Numbered from the stretch's first letter, positions 34,076 to 44,878 are shown. The stretch: DNA of 64,000 bases from Methylobacterium fujisawaense (GCF_014138435.1 NZ_JACJIM010000007.1:186001-250000), one strand, 5' to 3'. Translations and numbers: made by a program. Notes: generated from the letters alone by a model not told the origin.

Positions 34076-34131
34076 GATGGTCCGGCCTCCGGGATGCGTA
34101 TGCGGGACGAGGCGGTCGACCGATCAAATCC

Positions 34132-34243
34132 CCTCATCCTGAGGCGCCGCGTCGGCGGCCCCGAAGGAGGGCTCCAGGGATCGCCGAGACCTCTGGAGGG
34201 CTCCTTCGAGGCGCCCGCTGCGCGGCCGCACCTCAGGATGAGG
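34132..34243. repeat. Nested intergenic inverted repeat
   Basis: Outer arms CCTCATCCTGAGG (34132-34144) and CCTCAGGATGAGG (34231-34243) are exact reverse complements. Inner arms GAAGGAGGGCTCCAGGGA and CTGGAGGGCTCCTTCG pair imperfectly. It lies between two genes of the MoxR operon, in a 214-base gap. The type is familiar from Rhizobiales intergenic palindromes. Confidence 0.8.
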
Positions 34244-34289
34244 ACGATGGATGGGAGCACGCGCGGCCTTGGGAACGTCGCGACGGTCG

Positions 34290-37109
34290 TCACTGCCCCA
34301 ACCGCTCCAGCAGCGCGGGCACGTGGACCTGATCCGCCTTGTAGTTGCCGGTGAGCGTGTACATCACGATGTTCACGCCGCCCCGGAACGCCATCTCGCG
34401 CTGGCGCTGGTCACCGCCCACGACGGGATAGAGCGGCTCGCCCCGACGCCCCACTGCCCAGGCGGCGGCGAGGTCGTTGCTCGTGATGATGATCGGGCTC
34501 ACGCCGTCGCCTGCCCGGGCGGGACGGCGTTCGACGCCATCGGCGGCCGGTGGCAGAGCCTCCACCCAGGTCTGGCCAGTGGCGTAGCGACCCGGAAAGC
34601 TGTCCACCAGGTAGAACGCCTTGGTCAGCACGTGGTCGAGGGGCACCGGCTCCAGCTCCGGGACCTCGAGCGTCGCCAGCATCTTGCGGAGATACGCGGC
34701 CTCCGGGGTGGGCGGACCGCCAGGACGGGCGGTGAGCCCGTCCCGGGTGTCGAATAGGACGGTCCCGCCGTTGCGCATGAACGCGTCGATCTTGCGGATC
34801 GCCACGTCCGAGGGCTGCGGCCGGTTCGGGGCGATCGGCCAGTAGATCAGCGGGTAGAAGGCCAACTCGTCCTTGGCCGGATCGATGCCGGCGGGCTCAC
34901 CCGGCTCCAGGGCGGAGCGCGCGGCGAGCATCTGGGTCAGCCCGGTGAGGCCGGTCCGGCTCGCCTCGTCGACGGCGGCGTCGCCCGTGATCACGTAGGC
35001 GAGGCGCGTGACCAGTGCCGATTCGACGCCGTTCGGCCGGTTGGCCGGCGGCTCCTCGGCCTGGGCAGGGCGCACCGGCAGGGCGGCGAGCAGGAGCAGG
35101 GCGCCGAGAGCCAGAGCGGCCGGCCGCCCGCGGAGGCGAGCCGCCAGGCCGCCGCGCCGCAGGAAGCCGCCGAGCCACAGGCCCGCCAGGGTGTCGAGGG
35201 CCAGCAGAAGCAGCGCCAGGGTGAACAGGCTCGGTCGCAGGTCCAGGGTCTCGGCGCCCGCCAGGGATCCGAACCGGGCGCCGTCGAGGGCTGCGGCGTC
35301 GAGGGGCTTCAACCGATCATCCGGTTTCAGGGCGTTCACGCTGATGCCTCCGTCCGGCGGGCCGTAGAAGCCCGGCGGATGCTCAAGGGTCGCCCGGTCG
35401 GCGTAGTCGGCCGACACCGCGGTGGCCGAGGCCGGCGGCGAGCCCAATGCGCCGAACCCGTCGAGGGTCACCCGCGGGGCGAGCACCGGCGCGGTGGCCC
35501 GGGAAGGATCCCCCTGCACCGGCGCCGAGGCGCCAGCCAACGCCACGACGCGCCGGAGCATGTCGATGAACAGGCCCGAGAGCGGAAGGTTCGACCACGT
35601 CGTGTCGGCGGTGACGTGGAACAGCACGATCGTGCCCTGACCGCGCTTCTGCGCGGTGACGATCGGGGTGCCGTCCTGAAGGGAGGCCCAGGTCCGGTTC
35701 GGCAGGTCGCCGTCCGGCTCGGCCAGGATCTGGCGGCGCACGCCGATATCGGCCGGCGGCGTCAGGCCCGCGAAGGGGCTCTCGGGCGGGAACGGCGCCA
35801 AGGTCTTGGGGCTATCCCACGAGAGGGTGCCGCCGAGCGTCCGGCCGCCCCGGCGCAACCGCACCGGCACCAGCGGATCGTTGCCGGCAGCGAGCCGCGG
35901 GCCGGCGAAGCGCAGCAGCATCCCGCCCTCCTTCACGAAGCTCTCGATCCGGGCGGTGGTCTTCTCGTCCAGCGCGCCGACATCGGCCAGAACGAGGACC
36001 GAGACTTGATTGTCGAGGAGCTGGTTGATCGACTCCGCGATCCCCTTGGCGCCCCGCGGCTCCTGAACGTCCGCGAAGGGCTGGAGCGCCCGGGACAGGT
36101 AGTAGGTCGGCGCCAGCAGGGGCTGTGCCTGGTCGAGGGTGCCGCCGAAGACGAGGCCGACCCGGCGCCGCTTGCCGCGCTCGTCCTGCAGCACCACCGC
36201 GCCGGCCGAGCGCTCGCCCGCGATCTCAAGCCGGCTGATGCTGTTGCGCAGCTCCACCGGCAGCTCGAAGGTCGCGTCCGCCTCGGTGGCGTCGGCCGCG
36301 AAGGCGAAGTCGCGCTCGGCGAGCGGCAGGCCCTTCTGGTCGAGCGCCCGGATCAAACCGGTATCGCGCCCGTTCGGTGCGGCCCGCAGGGCGTGCGTGA
36401 CGAGCTTGCCGGCGTTCTCGGTGGCGGTGAGGGCCAGGGCCGGCGGCCTGTCGGCGCGCAGCACCGTGAGGGCGGCGCCCTTGTCGCCGGCGAGATCGGC
36501 GAGACCCTTCGCGAAGCGCGTATCGTTCGCGCCGGCGACGCCGTCGCTGATCCAGACGAGGGCGGCACCCCGGTTCTTGTCCAGGAACGTCTCGATCGTG
36601 GCGAGATGCGCGTCGCGGGCGGGGAGGATCGGGCGCGGCGCCAGGGCGCGCAGACGCTCCAGGGCAGCGGCCGGCGTCTTCGCCTCGAAGGCCGATGGCG
36701 CGTCGGCGAGCCCGATCACCGCCACCGGACGGCCGTCACGGGCCGCGCCCTCCACGGCGTCGGTGGCGACGCGCAGCCGGTCGCGCCAGTCGTGGGCGGC
36801 GGGGAAGCCGTTGTCGAGGAGCACGAGGAGGGCGCTGCGGCCGCCACCGGCCCCGATGCCCCCGGCATTCCAGACCGGGCCGGCCACCGCCAGGATCAGG
36901 GCGGCGGCGATCAGAAGCCGGAGGATCAGCAGCCAGGGCGGCGTCCGCGCCGGGGTCTGCCGCTGCGGCATCAGGTCCGCGACGAGCTTCAGCGGCGGGA
37001 AATTGATCCGCCGCGGGCGCGGCGGGGTCACCCGCAGCAGGAACCACAGGGCCGGCAGGCCGATCAGGGCGGCGAGCGCCAGCGGGGCGGCGAAGGTCAG
37101 ACCCAGCAT
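34290..37109 (-). CDS. BatA/DUF4159 membrane protein (MoxR operon)
   Basis: A 939-residue protein. The N-terminus (MLGLTFAAPLALAALIGLPALWFLLRVTPPRPRRINFPPLKLV) is the BatA/aerotolerance-type membrane entry, followed by a VWA-like stretch (ALLVLLDNGFPAAHDWRDRLRVA), a second helix region near residue 640 (LFTALLLLALDTLAGLWLGGFL) and a C-terminal DUF4159 domain (FYPLIYWPIAPNRPQPSDVAIRKID ... NGGTVLFDTRDG ... FYLVDSFPGRY). Starts seven bases after the DUF58 gene, so co-translated. Function in the family unknown; linked to MoxR-type ATPases. Confidence 0.8.
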   Translation of the reverse strand: MLGLTFAAPLALAALIGLPALWFLLRVTPPRPRRINFPPLKLVADLMPQRQTPARTPPWLLILRLLIAAALILAVAGPVWNAGGIGAGGGRSALLVLLDNGFPAAHDWRDRLRVATDAVEGAARDGRPVAVIGLADAPSAFEAKTPAAALERLRALAPRPILPARDAHLATIETFLDKNRGAALVWISDGVAGANDTRFAKGLADLAGDKGAALTVLRADRPPALALTATENAGKLVTHALRAAPNGRDTGLIRALDQKGLPLAERDFAFAADATEADATFELPVELRNSISRLEIAGERSAGAVVLQDERGKRRRVGLVFGGTLDQAQPLLAPTYYLSRALQPFADVQEPRGAKGIAESINQLLDNQVSVLVLADVGALDEKTTARIESFVKEGGMLLRFAGPRLAAGNDPLVPVRLRRGGRTLGGTLSWDSPKTLAPFPPESPFAGLTPPADIGVRRQILAEPDGDLPNRTWASLQDGTPIVTAQKRGQGTIVLFHVTADTTWSNLPLSGLFIDMLRRVVALAGASAPVQGDPSRATAPVLAPRVTLDGFGALGSPPASATAVSADYADRATLEHPPGFYGPPDGGISVNALKPDDRLKPLDAAALDGARFGSLAGAETLDLRPSLFTLALLLLALDTLAGLWLGGFLRRGGLAARLRGRPAALALGALLLLAALPVRPAQAEEPPANRPNGVESALVTRLAYVITGDAAVDEASRTGLTGLTQMLAARSALEPGEPAGIDPAKDELAFYPLIYWPIAPNRPQPSDVAIRKIDAFMRNGGTVLFDTRDGLTARPGGPPTPEAAYLRKMLATLEVPELEPVPLDHVLTKAFYLVDSFPGRYATGQTWVEALPPAADGVERRPARAGDGVSPIIITSNDLAAAWAVGRRGEPLYPVVGGDQRQREMAFRGGVNIVMYTLTGNYKADQVHVPALLERLGQ

Positions 37110-37116
37110 GGCGGCC

Positions 37117-38028
37117 TCACTCCGTGCCGCGGGCGGCGATCAGCGTGGCGAGCCGCAGGGCCGCCTCGCTCGCCGGCCGGTCCGTCCGATGGATCGTCAG
37201 CGTCCAGCCCTGGCCGCGGGTGATCGCCGCAAGGGCGGCCCGGTGCTCGGCGATCCGGGCGCGGTAGCGCGCGCCCCAGGCATCGGCGTCGCCGATATCG
37301 AGGCTGAGGCCGCCCTCCAGATCGTGCAGGACCGCCTGCCCGGTGAAGGGGAAGGTCTCCTCGATCGGGTCCACCACCATCAGGAGATGGCCGCGGCTGC
37401 CGCGGCCGGCGAGGTTCTGCACGGCGGCGGCGATCCGGTCCGGCTCGGTCAGAAAGTCGCCGATGAGTACCACCTCGTCGAAGCGGGCGGGATTGGCCCG
37501 GGGCGGCAGGTCCTGGGTGAGGCCCGCAGGGTCGGCCACCAGCGCCTGGGCCAGACGCTCGACGATCCCCCGCGACGCGCTTGCACGGGTCAACCCGAGG
37601 AGGCCCACCCGCTCGCCGCCTTCGACGAAGGCGTCCGCCAGGGCCAGACCGAGGACCAGAGCCCGCTCGATCTTGGACGCCGACGCGAGATCCGAAACGA
37701 AGCCCATCGAGGCCGAGCGGTCGATCCACAGCCAGATGTTGTGGGCGGCCTCCCATTCCCGTTCGCGCACGTAGAGCCGGTCGTCCCGGGCCGAGCGGCG
37801 CCAGTCGACCCGGGCGGCGGCCTCGCCGGTGACGAAGGGGCGGAACTGCCAGAAGCTTTCGCCCGGCCCGGCCCGGCGGCGGCCGTGGAGGCCGTGGGCG
37901 AGCAGGCTCGACACGCGCCGCGCCTCCAGGACGAGGCGGGGCATCTTGTCGGAGAGGGCGGCCGCGCCCTCGCTCTCGCGCCGGCCGGGGCTGCGCCTGC
38001 CCGCGTCGAGGGCGTTCGTCGCCACCAT
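37117..38028 (-). CDS. DUF58 domain protein (MoxR operon)
   Basis: A 303-residue protein with the DUF58 signature around SFWQFRPFVTGEAAARVDWRRSARDDRLYVREREWE (about 55-90), followed by the VWA-like IWLWIDRSASMGF and GERVGLLGLTRAS. DUF58 proteins are partners of MoxR ATPases; in methylotrophs the paralogue MxaS serves methanol dehydrogenase assembly. I chose ATG 38028 because residues upstream look non-coding; the frame extends to 38148. Not part of an mxa cluster here. Confidence 0.82.
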   Translation of the reverse strand: MVATNALDAGRRSPGRRESEGAAALSDKMPRLVLEARRVSSLLAHGLHGRRRAGPGESFWQFRPFVTGEAAARVDWRRSARDDRLYVREREWEAAHNIWLWIDRSASMGFVSDLASASKIERALVLGLALADAFVEGGERVGLLGLTRASASRGIVERLAQALVADPAGLTQDLPPRANPARFDEVVLIGDFLTEPDRIAAAVQNLAGRGSRGHLLMVVDPIEETFPFTGQAVLHDLEGGLSLDIGDADAWGARYRARIAEHRAALAAITRGQGWTLTIHRTDRPASEAALRLATLIAARGTE

Positions 38029-38131
38029 CGTCAGCGCAGTCCTTCGGCTGGGTTCCGCGCTGACGACGGCTTTGGACCACGCATGTTCTTCACGTTCGCC
38101 GGCATCCGCCTCACTCGATACTGCCGAAGGC

Positions 38132-39148
<1,017 letters not shown>

Positions 39149-39492
39149 CTCCTGTCCGGAGCCCCGCGGGACCCCTCTGGCCATTCCGACAAGTGTGGGG
39201 CTTCTGGTGCCGGGCTGGCAAGGTCGGGATCGCCGCACGCCATCGTCGCACGATTTTGCCCGGATGCTTCGGTCCGCGGCGCCGCTATCGCAGCGTGGAC
39301 CCGACACCACAACCCGAAGCGAAACCGCCTCCCCGGGCGCAGGTCTTGGCGTCGGCGACCCGGACCTTTAGGAAGGCGCCCAAGCCGGGGCGGTCCTCAC
39401 CCGCGACCGCCGGGCCGGCCGAACCCTCTGATGTCTCTCGCGGATCGCGGCGTGGGCAGCTTTGCGGGCTTCCCGCGTATCCGGACCTGACC
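39149..39492. other. Divergent promoter region between moxR and the glycosyltransferase gene
   Basis: About 344 bases without a gene I can support. The frame of the glycosyltransferase gene stays open leftward to 39193, but without similarity to the family. The region should hold the back-to-back promoters for the MoxR operon and the glycan genes. No operator stands out. Confidence 0.5.
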
Positions 39493-42400
39493 ATGCGCCT
39501 TCGAGATGTGTTCGTCGTCGGATCGTCGGAGAAGGCCGGCCTCGCCGGTGCGGCGCAATCCCTCGCGCGCCCGCTGACCCGGCGCCTGAAGCGCCGCCGC
39601 CGCAGCGAGCCCCGTCAGGCGGACCTCGTCCGCGCGGTCAAGGAATCCGGCCTGTTCGATCCGGCTTGGTACGCGCGGCGCTATCCCGACGTCGTCGGCG
39701 AGGGACTCGATCCCGCGCTCCACTACGCGGTCCATGGCGGCCGCGAGGGCCGCTGGCCGCACCCGCTGTTCCACGGCGATCTCTACCTCAATTCCGTTCC
39801 CGGCCTCCGGGCCGAGGGCATCAACCCCCTGCTCCACTATATCGACCGCGGCGCCGCGGCGGGTCTCCGGCCCAACCCCCTGTTCGATCCGGACTGGTAC
39901 GCGGAGCGCTATCTCGGCGGCGCCGAGCACCGCGCCCGGGCGTTGTCCGATTTCCTGTCCCGGTCCGACACCGACCCGTCGCCGCTGTTCGACACCGCCT
40001 GGTACCTGTCCCGCTACCCGGATGCCCGCGCGGCCGGCGGCAACGCCCTCAGCCACTTCTTCGAGACCGGCCGGAAGCAGGGCTACCTGCGCAACCCGGA
40101 GGAATTCGCCGGCCTGTCCCGGCATGTCGACCTGATCCGCCGGTCGGGCCTGTTCGACGCGGCGTTCTACCGGGCGCGCTGCCCCGAGGCGGAGACCAGC
40201 GGGCTCGAGCCGCTGGAGCACTACGTGATGGCCGGCGGCTACCGCCGCTACGCGCCCCATCCGCTGTTCGATCCCGACTGGTACGCGGCGCAATCCGCCG
40301 CGGTCCGGGCCGACAGCCTCAACCCCCTGGTCCACTACCTGGAGCACGGCGCCGCCGAGGGGCTCGATCCCGGGCCCTGGTTCGACACGCGCTGGTACGC
40401 CGAGACCTACTTGGCGACCCGCGCGGCCGACGACGCGGCCGGGCAGAACCCGCTGGCTCATTTCCTCGCCGATGGCGGGCGCACGACGAGCCCGTCGCCG
40501 CGCTTCGACGCGCCCTGGTACCGCACCCGCTACCCGAAGGTCGCCGCGCTGGGCCTCAACCCGCTGGTCGACTACGTCACCACCGGCCTGGAGGCCGGCC
40601 GCCTGACCCGCCGCGTCCCCGGCGCCGCTGTGCCGGAAGCCTCCGACGCGCGCCTCTCCTGCCTGAAGCGCACGGCCCGCCGGCACGGCCGCACGGCCCT
40701 GTTCATCACCCACTGCCCCGAGGGGCGGATCCGCGGCCATGTCGAGCCCTACTTGAGGGCCTTCGCGGAGAACGGGACCGACCTCGTCCTGATCATCGCC
40801 GCCGACCAGCACAAGAACGCCGTGCCCCAGGCGATCCTGGATCTCTGCGCCTCCGTCTATCTCCGCGAGAACCGCGGCTTCGACTTCGCCGCCTGGGCGC
40901 ATGTCCTCCTGGAGGACACCGATCTCCTCGATTCCGAGACGCTCTACCTCGCCAACGACAGCCTCGTCGGGCCCCTCGACCGCGCCGACTTCGCCGGCCT
41001 GCTCACCAAGATCGACGCCTTCCCGGAGGCGGTGATCGGGCTCGCCGACAATTTCTACTACAGCCACCACCTCCAGAGCTTCTTCCTGGCCCTGAAGAAG
41101 CGCTGCCTGTCCTCCTACGCGTTCAGCCAGTTCCTCCAGGCCGTGGCGAACTGGCCGGACAAGAACGCGGTGATCACCGAGTGCGAGTTGACCTTCTCGG
41201 GACGGATGCGCGCCGCCGGCCTCGGCATGCGCAGCCTGTTCTCGGCCCAGAACAAGCACATGTCGCTGGTCAACGACCCACGCAACAACCGCACCCTGTT
41301 CGACTGGGAGAACATGCTGGCCCAGGGCTTCCCGTTCGTGAAGCGCTCGCTGCTGGGCGAGCACGCCGCGATCGGCGGGGCGGCGGTGCGAGAGGCGATC
41401 GCCGAGCGCGGCTTCGACCTCGATCGGCTTGACGTGACCTACACGTATCCGGGCGGCAGGGTCTGGGCGGACCTGCGCAAGCCCCAGGCGCCGGAGCGGC
41501 CGCTGCGCGTCGCCTTCGTCTCACCGATGAACTACGCCAACGGGCTCGGCGTCGCGGCCCGCAGCTACGCCCGCGCCCTGCACCGCGCGCCCTTCGCGCT
41601 AAATGTCCACCCGATGGAGCGGCCGTTCCACGTCCATGCCCGGGTGGCGCCCGCGTGGCAGGCCCGGACCTTCTCGGGGCCCGCGGACGTCGCGCTGGTG
41701 CACTTCAACGGCGACAGCTGGCACTCGCTGATGAGCGACCGGCAGCGGGCGATCGCCGCGGCGGCGCGGCTGAAGATCGGGCTGTTCGTCTGGGAGACCT
41801 CCCACGTGCCCGGCGGCTGGCTGCCCACCGTCGACGGCCTCGACGCGATCTGGGCGCCCACGGAGTTCTGCGCGGCGATCTTCCGGCAGATCACCGACAT
41901 CCCGGTCGACGTCGTGCCCTACGTGGTCGAGAACGAGGCCGGCGAGCCGGCGAGCGCCGCCGCCAAGGCGAACCTGCGCAAGGCCTTCGCCATCGACCCG
42001 TCCAAGCGGGTGATCCTCTACGCCTTCGACGGCTCGAGCTATCTCGCCCGCAAGAACCCGCACGCCCTGATCCGGGCCTTCCGGGCGGCCGGGCTCGGGC
42101 AGGCGGGCTGGCAACTGGTGCTGAAGACCAAGCACGTCTTCGACCTGCCCGAGGAGGGCAAGAAGCTCCTCGACCTCGTCGGAACGGCGGGCGACGTGGT
42201 GGTGATCGACCAGCCGCTCTCCCAGAACGAGCTCGGCGCGCTGTTCGACCTCTGCGCGGTCTACGCCTCGTCGCACTCCTCGGAGGGCTTCGGCCTGACG
42301 ATCGCCGAGGCGATGGAGATGGGCAAAGTCGTGGTCGCCACCGATTACGGCGGCTGCCGCGACTTCCTCGACGCCACCTGCGGCTTCCCCGTGAAGGCGG

Positions 42401-42639
42401 AGGTCACGGCCCTCGACCAGACCTACGGCCCGTATCTGCGCGGCGCCGAATGGGGCCAGGTGGACGAGGCGGACCTCACCCGGGCCCTCAACGACGCGGC
42501 CCGGGCGGTGACCGGCGGCGACGCGGCCCGGATCGGCGCCGCCGCAAGGGCGCGCATCCGCGAGCGGCTGTCCATCGGCGCGGTGGCGACCGCTATGGAG
42601 GCGAGCCTGACCCGCCTGCTCGCCGCCGAACGGTCCTGA
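39493..42639 (+). CDS. Large bifunctional glycosyltransferase with N-terminal 38-residue repeats, RgpF-like and GT4 domains
   Basis: The 1048-residue protein has three parts. Residues 54-372 are eight copies of a roughly 38-residue repeat (pattern LFDPxWYxxRYPD ... NPLxHYxxxGxxxGxxPxP). Residues about 400-650 match the rhamnan synthesis F (RgpF) domain (TALFITHCPEGRIRGHVEPYL; ENRGFDFAAWAHVL; LYLANDSLVGPL). Residues about 675-1045 are a GT4-type transferase (GLGVAARSYARAL; EGFGLTIAEAMEMGKVVVATDYGG). It likely builds or transfers surface polysaccharide in the cytoplasm. ATG 39493 was chosen as the first start giving family-like sequence. A GT2 gene follows 19 bases later. Confidence 0.85.
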   Translation: MRLRDVFVVGSSEKAGLAGAAQSLARPLTRRLKRRRRSEPRQADLVRAVKESGLFDPAWYARRYPDVVGEGLDPALHYAVHGGREGRWPHPLFHGDLYLNSVPGLRAEGINPLLHYIDRGAAAGLRPNPLFDPDWYAERYLGGAEHRARALSDFLSRSDTDPSPLFDTAWYLSRYPDARAAGGNALSHFFETGRKQGYLRNPEEFAGLSRHVDLIRRSGLFDAAFYRARCPEAETSGLEPLEHYVMAGGYRRYAPHPLFDPDWYAAQSAAVRADSLNPLVHYLEHGAAEGLDPGPWFDTRWYAETYLATRAADDAAGQNPLAHFLADGGRTTSPSPRFDAPWYRTRYPKVAALGLNPLVDYVTTGLEAGRLTRRVPGAAVPEASDARLSCLKRTARRHGRTALFITHCPEGRIRGHVEPYLRAFAENGTDLVLIIAADQHKNAVPQAILDLCASVYLRENRGFDFAAWAHVLLEDTDLLDSETLYLANDSLVGPLDRADFAGLLTKIDAFPEAVIGLADNFYYSHHLQSFFLALKKRCLSSYAFSQFLQAVANWPDKNAVITECELTFSGRMRAAGLGMRSLFSAQNKHMSLVNDPRNNRTLFDWENMLAQGFPFVKRSLLGEHAAIGGAAVREAIAERGFDLDRLDVTYTYPGGRVWADLRKPQAPERPLRVAFVSPMNYANGLGVAARSYARALHRAPFALNVHPMERPFHVHARVAPAWQARTFSGPADVALVHFNGDSWHSLMSDRQRAIAAAARLKIGLFVWETSHVPGGWLPTVDGLDAIWAPTEFCAAIFRQITDIPVDVVPYVVENEAGEPASAAAKANLRKAFAIDPSKRVILYAFDGSSYLARKNPHALIRAFRAAGLGQAGWQLVLKTKHVFDLPEEGKKLLDLVGTAGDVVVIDQPLSQNELGALFDLCAVYASSHSSEGFGLTIAEAMEMGKVVVATDYGGCRDFLDATCGFPVKAEVTALDQTYGPYLRGAEWGQVDEADLTRALNDAARAVTGGDAARIGAAARARIRERLSIGAVATAMEASLTRLLAAERS
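39652..40608 (+). repeat. Coding region for eight 38-residue protein repeats
   Basis: The eight units begin at residues 54, 92, 130, 165, 220, 258, 296 and 337 of the glycosyltransferase. Most are exactly 38 residues; unit 3 is 35, unit 7 is 41 and unit 8 about 36, and a 17-residue insert lies between units 4 and 5. The invariant core is the F-D-x-x-W-Y start and the NPLxHY centre. Nucleotide identity between units is low, so this is an old duplication rather than an unstable tandem repeat. Confidence 0.85.
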
Positions 42640-42658
42640 TTCCCCGGAGACGCGACCC

Positions 42659-44191
42659 GTGTTGAAGAAGAAGCCGGTTCCGGCCCCGTCGGCCTCGTGG
42701 GGCACGCTCCCGTGGCCGGACGCGATCCTGCCGCTGCCCCTCGACGCGCAGGTCCGTCCCCTCGACGAGCGCCGGCTCGGCCAGATCGCGGCCGGTCAGA
42801 TGCCCGCCTGCCGGGCCGTGTTCGTGGCTCCCGCAGCCTCCGAGCTGTGCCCCGACCTCGTGGCGCATCTCACGCGCGCGATGGCCGAGCGGCCCGATAT
42901 CGGCATCTTCTACGGCGACGACGCCGTGGTGGACGGCGCGGGTCAGGTCCGCAGCGTCCATTGCAAGCCGACCTTCAACCCGGCCCTCCTCATGGCCGAC
43001 GATTATATCGGCTTCCCGCTCCTCATCCGGGTCTCGGCCCTGGCCGGTCTGAGCCCGGATTTCGGGAAGCGCCACGGCAGCGCCGCGTGGTTCCGCGTCC
43101 TGCTCGGCGCGATCTCCGCCGGGATCGGGATCGACCGGATCCCCCAAACGCTGATCGCCTCGCCGCTGCAACGCCCGAAGGCGACGCGTACGGCCCGCGC
43201 CCACGCCCTCGACCGGTGGTTCGACGCGTCCGGCATGCCCCTGCGCGCCGCCCCCGGACTGACCGCTGACACGCTGGAGATCCGCCGGACCCTCGACGCG
43301 CGGCCCAGCGTGACCCTGGTGGTGCCGACCAACCAGAGCCGCCCGAAGGACGATCAGGGCCGCGTCGTGGAGGGCGCCAAGCCGCATGTGATCAACCTGC
43401 TCGACAGCCTCGGCCGCAGCACCTACCCGGCCGACAGGATCCGCGTGCTGATCGGCGACGACGTGGCCGACGACGCGATCTATCGCGGGCGCTCCGACCG
43501 GTTCGCCGTGACCCGCCTGCTGACCACCCGGGCTCCGGGGGAGCGGTTCAACTACGCGGCCAAGATGAACACGCTCTGGCGCGCGGCCGAGACGGATCTC
43601 GTCATCCTGATGAACGACGATCTCGTCGTGCGCCGGCCCGGCTGGATCGAGGCGCTCCTGGCCTTCGCGCTGGACCGCGGCGTCGGCGGGGTCGGCGGCC
43701 GGCTGCTGTTTCCCACGGGCAAGATCCAGCATGCCGGCATGACCGGCGGCATCTTCGACGTGTTCGCCCACCCCTGGTACAACCGGGACGCGGCCGAGCC
43801 GACCTACGGCGACTGGGCCCTGACGCAGCGCGATTGCTCGGCGGTGACCGGCGCGCTCTTCGCCACCCGCAAGGCGGTGCTGGAGGCCGTGAACGGCTTC
43901 GACGAGGCCTTCGCCCTCGACTTCAACGACGTTGACCTGTGCCTGAAGATGCGGCAGCTCGGCTACCGCATCGTCTACACGCCGTTCGCCGAGATGGCGC
44001 ATCACGAGAGCGCCTCGCGGCAGACCAGCTTCGCGCCGGGCTCGCAGATCGCGCGCTTCCTGCGCCGCTGGGGCGACGTCATTGCGGAGGATCCGGCCTA
44101 CAGCCCGCAACTGCGCATCGACACCGATGTCGTCGCCCCGCGGGCCGACGCGACGCGCTGGATCACGGAGCGCCGGGCCGACGCGGCCTGA
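42659..44191 (+). CDS. Family 2 glycosyltransferase
   Basis: A 510-residue protein. The C-terminal half is a GT2 domain: SVTLVVPTNQSRPKDD, VLIGDDVADD, DLVILMNDDLVVRRPGWIEALLAFA (the NDD metal site), GRLLFPTGKIQHAGM and DFNDVDLCLKMRQLGYRIVYTP. The N-terminal half (IGIFYGDDAVVDGAGQVRSVHCKPTFNPALLMADDYIGFPLLIRV) resembles an earlier GT2 portion typical of O-antigen transferases. The GTG start at 42659 follows GGAGA. It is 19 bases from the preceding glycosyltransferase, probably the same transcript and pathway. Confidence 0.85.
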   Translation: MLKKKPVPAPSASWGTLPWPDAILPLPLDAQVRPLDERRLGQIAAGQMPACRAVFVAPAASELCPDLVAHLTRAMAERPDIGIFYGDDAVVDGAGQVRSVHCKPTFNPALLMADDYIGFPLLIRVSALAGLSPDFGKRHGSAAWFRVLLGAISAGIGIDRIPQTLIASPLQRPKATRTARAHALDRWFDASGMPLRAAPGLTADTLEIRRTLDARPSVTLVVPTNQSRPKDDQGRVVEGAKPHVINLLDSLGRSTYPADRIRVLIGDDVADDAIYRGRSDRFAVTRLLTTRAPGERFNYAAKMNTLWRAAETDLVILMNDDLVVRRPGWIEALLAFALDRGVGGVGGRLLFPTGKIQHAGMTGGIFDVFAHPWYNRDAAEPTYGDWALTQRDCSAVTGALFATRKAVLEAVNGFDEAFALDFNDVDLCLKMRQLGYRIVYTPFAEMAHHESASRQTSFAPGSQIARFLRRWGDVIAEDPAYSPQLRIDTDVVAPRADATRWITERRADAA

Positions 44192-44250
44192 GCCGGATCG
44201 CACGGGCGGCCCGGGCCGCGTCCGCTCCGGCGCGGGCGCATTAAGGACGA

Positions 44251-44267
44251 CCCAAGAAGATCTTGGG
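44251..44267 (+). other. Small hairpin after the GT2 gene
   Basis: CCCAAGA pairs exactly with TCTTGGG around an AGA loop. A GGTTGT follows rather than a T-run, so termination strength is doubtful. It lies 60 bases after the stop codon of the glycosyltransferase. Confidence 0.35.
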
Positions 44268-44374
44268 GTTGTGCTGGAACAGGGTCGCCCGAGCCGCTAC
44301 CCCTGCGCGGGCAATGCGCGGATAGTCTTGTCTTCGCCTGAAAGCGGGCCGCGCGCCGAGGTGCGGAGCTGACC

Positions 44375-44878
44375 GTGAAGAAGTTTCTCGTCGCCGCCGC
44401 CATCCTGCCGGTTCTGGTCGGCGCCGGCGCCTTCGCCGAGATCCGGCTGCACGAGCAGGGGCGTCCCGTCGCCAGCACGGCGATCCGGCCCGGCGGGGCC
44501 GCCTTTGCCCCGGCGCCGATCCCGGCGCACTGGGTTGTCGCGGGCGATCCGGTCACCGAGGTCGCGGAAGTCGCCCAGACCCACGACGGGAGCGCGCAGG
44601 TCTACCTGTGGCGCACCACGGCCAGCACGTTCCGCTGGACCCACCACGCCGACGAGATCGTCACCATCCTCGACGGCGAGGTCTTCATCACCGACGCGGA
44701 TGGCCGGCGCCATCACCTGACGCCGGGCGACGTGGCGCATTTCCCCGTGGGGTCCGTCCAGCTCTGGGAGGTGCCCCGGACGCTGCTGAAATCGGCGATC
44801 CTCAAGCATCGCAGCCCGACCCTGATCGAGGCGTCCCTGCGCTGGCTGCGCCGGGCCCGCGCCCTCGTCACCGGCTGA
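44375..44878 (+). CDS. Exported cupin-domain protein
   Basis: A 167-residue protein with an N-terminal signal or anchor (KKFLVAAAILPVLVGAGAFAEI) and a cupin fold: FRWTHHADEIVTILDGEVFITDADGRRHHLTPGDVAHFPVGSVQLWEV, including the two cupin motifs with histidines as candidate metal ligands. Such small cupins bind or isomerise sugars or other metabolites; the function is not deducible. GTG 44375 chosen for the signal. It stands alone on the forward strand. Confidence 0.72.
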   Translation: MKKFLVAAAILPVLVGAGAFAEIRLHEQGRPVASTAIRPGGAAFAPAPIPAHWVVAGDPVTEVAEVAQTHDGSAQVYLWRTTASTFRWTHHADEIVTILDGEVFITDADGRRHHLTPGDVAHFPVGSVQLWEVPRTLLKSAILKHRSPTLIEASLRWLRRARALVTG

